5,801 nucleotides of DNA from Planctomycetales bacterium. Lineage in GTDB: Bacteria > Planctomycetota > Planctomycetia > Gemmatales > Gemmataceae. Numbering within the stretch: the stretch's first letter is position 1; every line of letters begins with the position of its first letter. Shown piece after piece: positions 5,012-5,801 of this stretch. Position numbers and translations under genes: made by a program. Below the pieces are notes generated by a model that had not been told where the DNA came from, made no database searches, and saw nothing but the letters and a program-made list of their open reading frames with translations. The stretch is taken from the NCBI GenBank assembly GCA_020054355.1, contig JAGVLI010000063.1, forward strand, positions 1-5,801, read 5' to 3'.

Positions 5012-5752
5012 ATGAAGTGGCTGCAAATCATACCCGCGCTAACCGTTCTCGCCGCGCTCGCCCAGGCCGCCGATACCCCGGCCCCGAAGTCCCTGAAGGA
5101 AGCGCTCAAGCCGTTCAACGCGCTGGTCGGCTCCTGGAAAGCTCTGGGGGTTCCCGAAGGCACGCGCGAGCAAAAGCAGAAGGGCGTCTGGAACGAAACC
5201 ATCCAGTGGGAATGGCAGTTCAAGGGCGACGATTGCTGGTTGACCGTGGACTTCGGCAAGGGAAAATACTTCGTGGACGGCCAGCTGCGCTACCTGCCGG
5301 CCAAGGACCAGTACCAGCTGACGCTGACCACCATCGACAAGGAAACGCAGGTGTTTGCCGGGGCGCTGAAGCAGCACATCCTGGCGCTGGAACGCCAGGA
5401 CGAGAAGAAGAAGGAAACGCAGCGCGTGGTGATTTCGCTGCTGCACGACAACCGCTACCTCTACCACTACGAAGTGAAAGCGACGGAGAAGCCGTCGTTC
5501 AGCAAGCAGTATCAGGTCGGCGCGACCAAGCAGGGCGTGCCGTTCGCCGTCGGCGCCGGAGAAAGCGGCCCGGAGTGCGTGGTCAGCGGCGGCGCGCCGA
5601 CCACGAAAGTGACTTACAAGGGCCAGACCTATTACGTCTGCTGCGGCGGCTGCCGGGATGCGTTCAAGGAAGAGCCGGAGAAGTACATCAAGGAGTACGA
5701 GGCGCGCAAGGCGCAGGAAGCCAAGGAGCGCGCCGAGAAGTTCAAGAAGTAG
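5012..5752 (+). CDS. Exported protein with lipocalin-like N-terminal part and C-terminal YHS domain, 246 aa
   Basis: The protein starts MKWLQIIPALTVLAALAQAA, a signal peptide with likely cleavage near residue 19-20 (AQA). Residues 29-175 contain LVGSWKALGVPEG and alternating strands (WNETIQWEWQF, CWLTVDFGKGKYFVDGQLRY, QYQLTLTTI), resembling the one-domain beta-barrels that open with a G-x-W motif (lipocalin-like or DUF1579-like); this part is inferred. Residues 183-229 are a YHS domain, a small module associated with metal binding: Cys189 in GPECVVSGG, then YKGQTYYVCCGGCRDAF with Cys210, Cys211 and Cys214, and PEKYIKEY. The C-terminus (230-246) is a Lys/Glu/Ala-rich helix. The ATG at 5012 is chosen because the signal peptide begins there; an in-frame ATG at 4931 lies within the terminator hairpin. 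The ribosome binding site is weak (GGGAA, 5000-5004). Metal binding or delivery in the periplasm is plausible but unproven. The TAG stop lies within an AGTAGCCCGCC repeat. Confidence 0.92.
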   Translation: MKWLQIIPALTVLAALAQAADTPAPKSLKEALKPFNALVGSWKALGVPEGTREQKQKGVWNETIQWEWQFKGDDCWLTVDFGKGKYFVDGQLRYLPAKDQYQLTLTTIDKETQVFAGALKQHILALERQDEKKKETQRVVISLLHDNRYLYHYEVKATEKPSFSKQYQVGATKQGVPFAVGAGESGPECVVSGGAPTTKVTYKGQTYYVCCGGCRDAFKEEPEKYIKEYEARKAQEAKERAEKFKK

Positions 5753-5771
5753 CCCGCCAAAGTAGCCCGCC
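5748..5771 (+). repeat. Tandem copies of AGTAGCCCGCC at the YHS gene stop codon
   Basis: AGTAGCCCGCC occurs at 5748-5758 and 5761-5771, separated by AA. The first copy overlaps the last codon and supplies the TAG stop. The second leads into the hairpin at 5767-5783. It looks like a partial duplication of the head of a palindromic element. Confidence 0.6.
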
Positions 5772-5801
5772 GCTCCGCGGCGGCACGCGGCGCAGCCGCG
5801 G
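5762..5801. repeat. REP-like palindromic element 3, cut by the window end
   Basis: GTAG (5762-5765) is followed after one base by the hairpin CCGCCGC-TCC-GCGGCGG (5767-5783), then a second hairpin CGCGGC-GCA-GCCGCG (5786-5800). The layout of GTAG foot, 7-bp stem and 3-base loop equals that of pair 2 with unrelated stem sequence. It could also work as a weak terminator for the YHS gene, but no T-tract is visible before the window ends. Confidence 0.55.

Overview
The window looks like a chromosomal segment of a GC-rich planctomycete, plausibly Gemmata- or Pirellula-like. This is inferred from gene content and style: a two-module ABC-2 permease, a PEP-CTERM exosortase substrate, a secreted YHS-domain protein, a small CxxC protein of a planctomycete type, and gene ends decorated with GC-rich palindromic repeats. 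No rRNA, tRNA, CRISPR array, transposase or phage gene was seen.

Left part, minus strand (1-2951): reading leftward there is a full-length two-module ABC-2 permease (2951 to 1095), a 174-base gap with a good sigma70-like promoter, an uncharacterised acidic 128-aa protein (920 to 534), and, 24 bases further, the N-terminal 169 residues of a mandelate racemase/muconate lactonizing enzyme family protein that runs off the left edge. The last two probably share a transcript. The permease has no ATP-binding partner gene in the window.

Middle (2952-3542): 591 bases without a convincing gene separate the minus-strand block from the plus-strand block. It holds a candidate promoter and hairpins for the permease, a long 27-bp inverted repeat at 3172-3237, and a near-perfect dyad at 3460-3481 upstream of the next gene.

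Right part, plus strand (3543-5752): a 104-aa protein with two CxxC knuckles (zinc-ribbon-like), a 338-base gap filled with a composite palindromic repeat and a structured leader, a 231-aa exported PEP-CTERM protein closed by an intrinsic terminator, and a 246-aa exported protein with a lipocalin-like N-terminal part and a C-terminal YHS domain. These genes are co-oriented, but repeats and the terminator separate them, so each probably has its own transcript.

The most notable signal is non-coding. Three different palindromic elements (3172-3237, 3906-3982, 5762-5783) share one architecture: a GTAG or GTGG tetranucleotide next to a short hairpin, with the first two present as head-to-head pairs. 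This is the layout of REP/BIME elements mobilised by REP-associated tyrosine transposases (RAYTs). The second pair is flanked by direct repeats of about 32 bases, and an identical 11-base motif sits at the stop codons of the two genes that precede such elements. No RAYT is encoded here, so mobilisation would have to be in trans.
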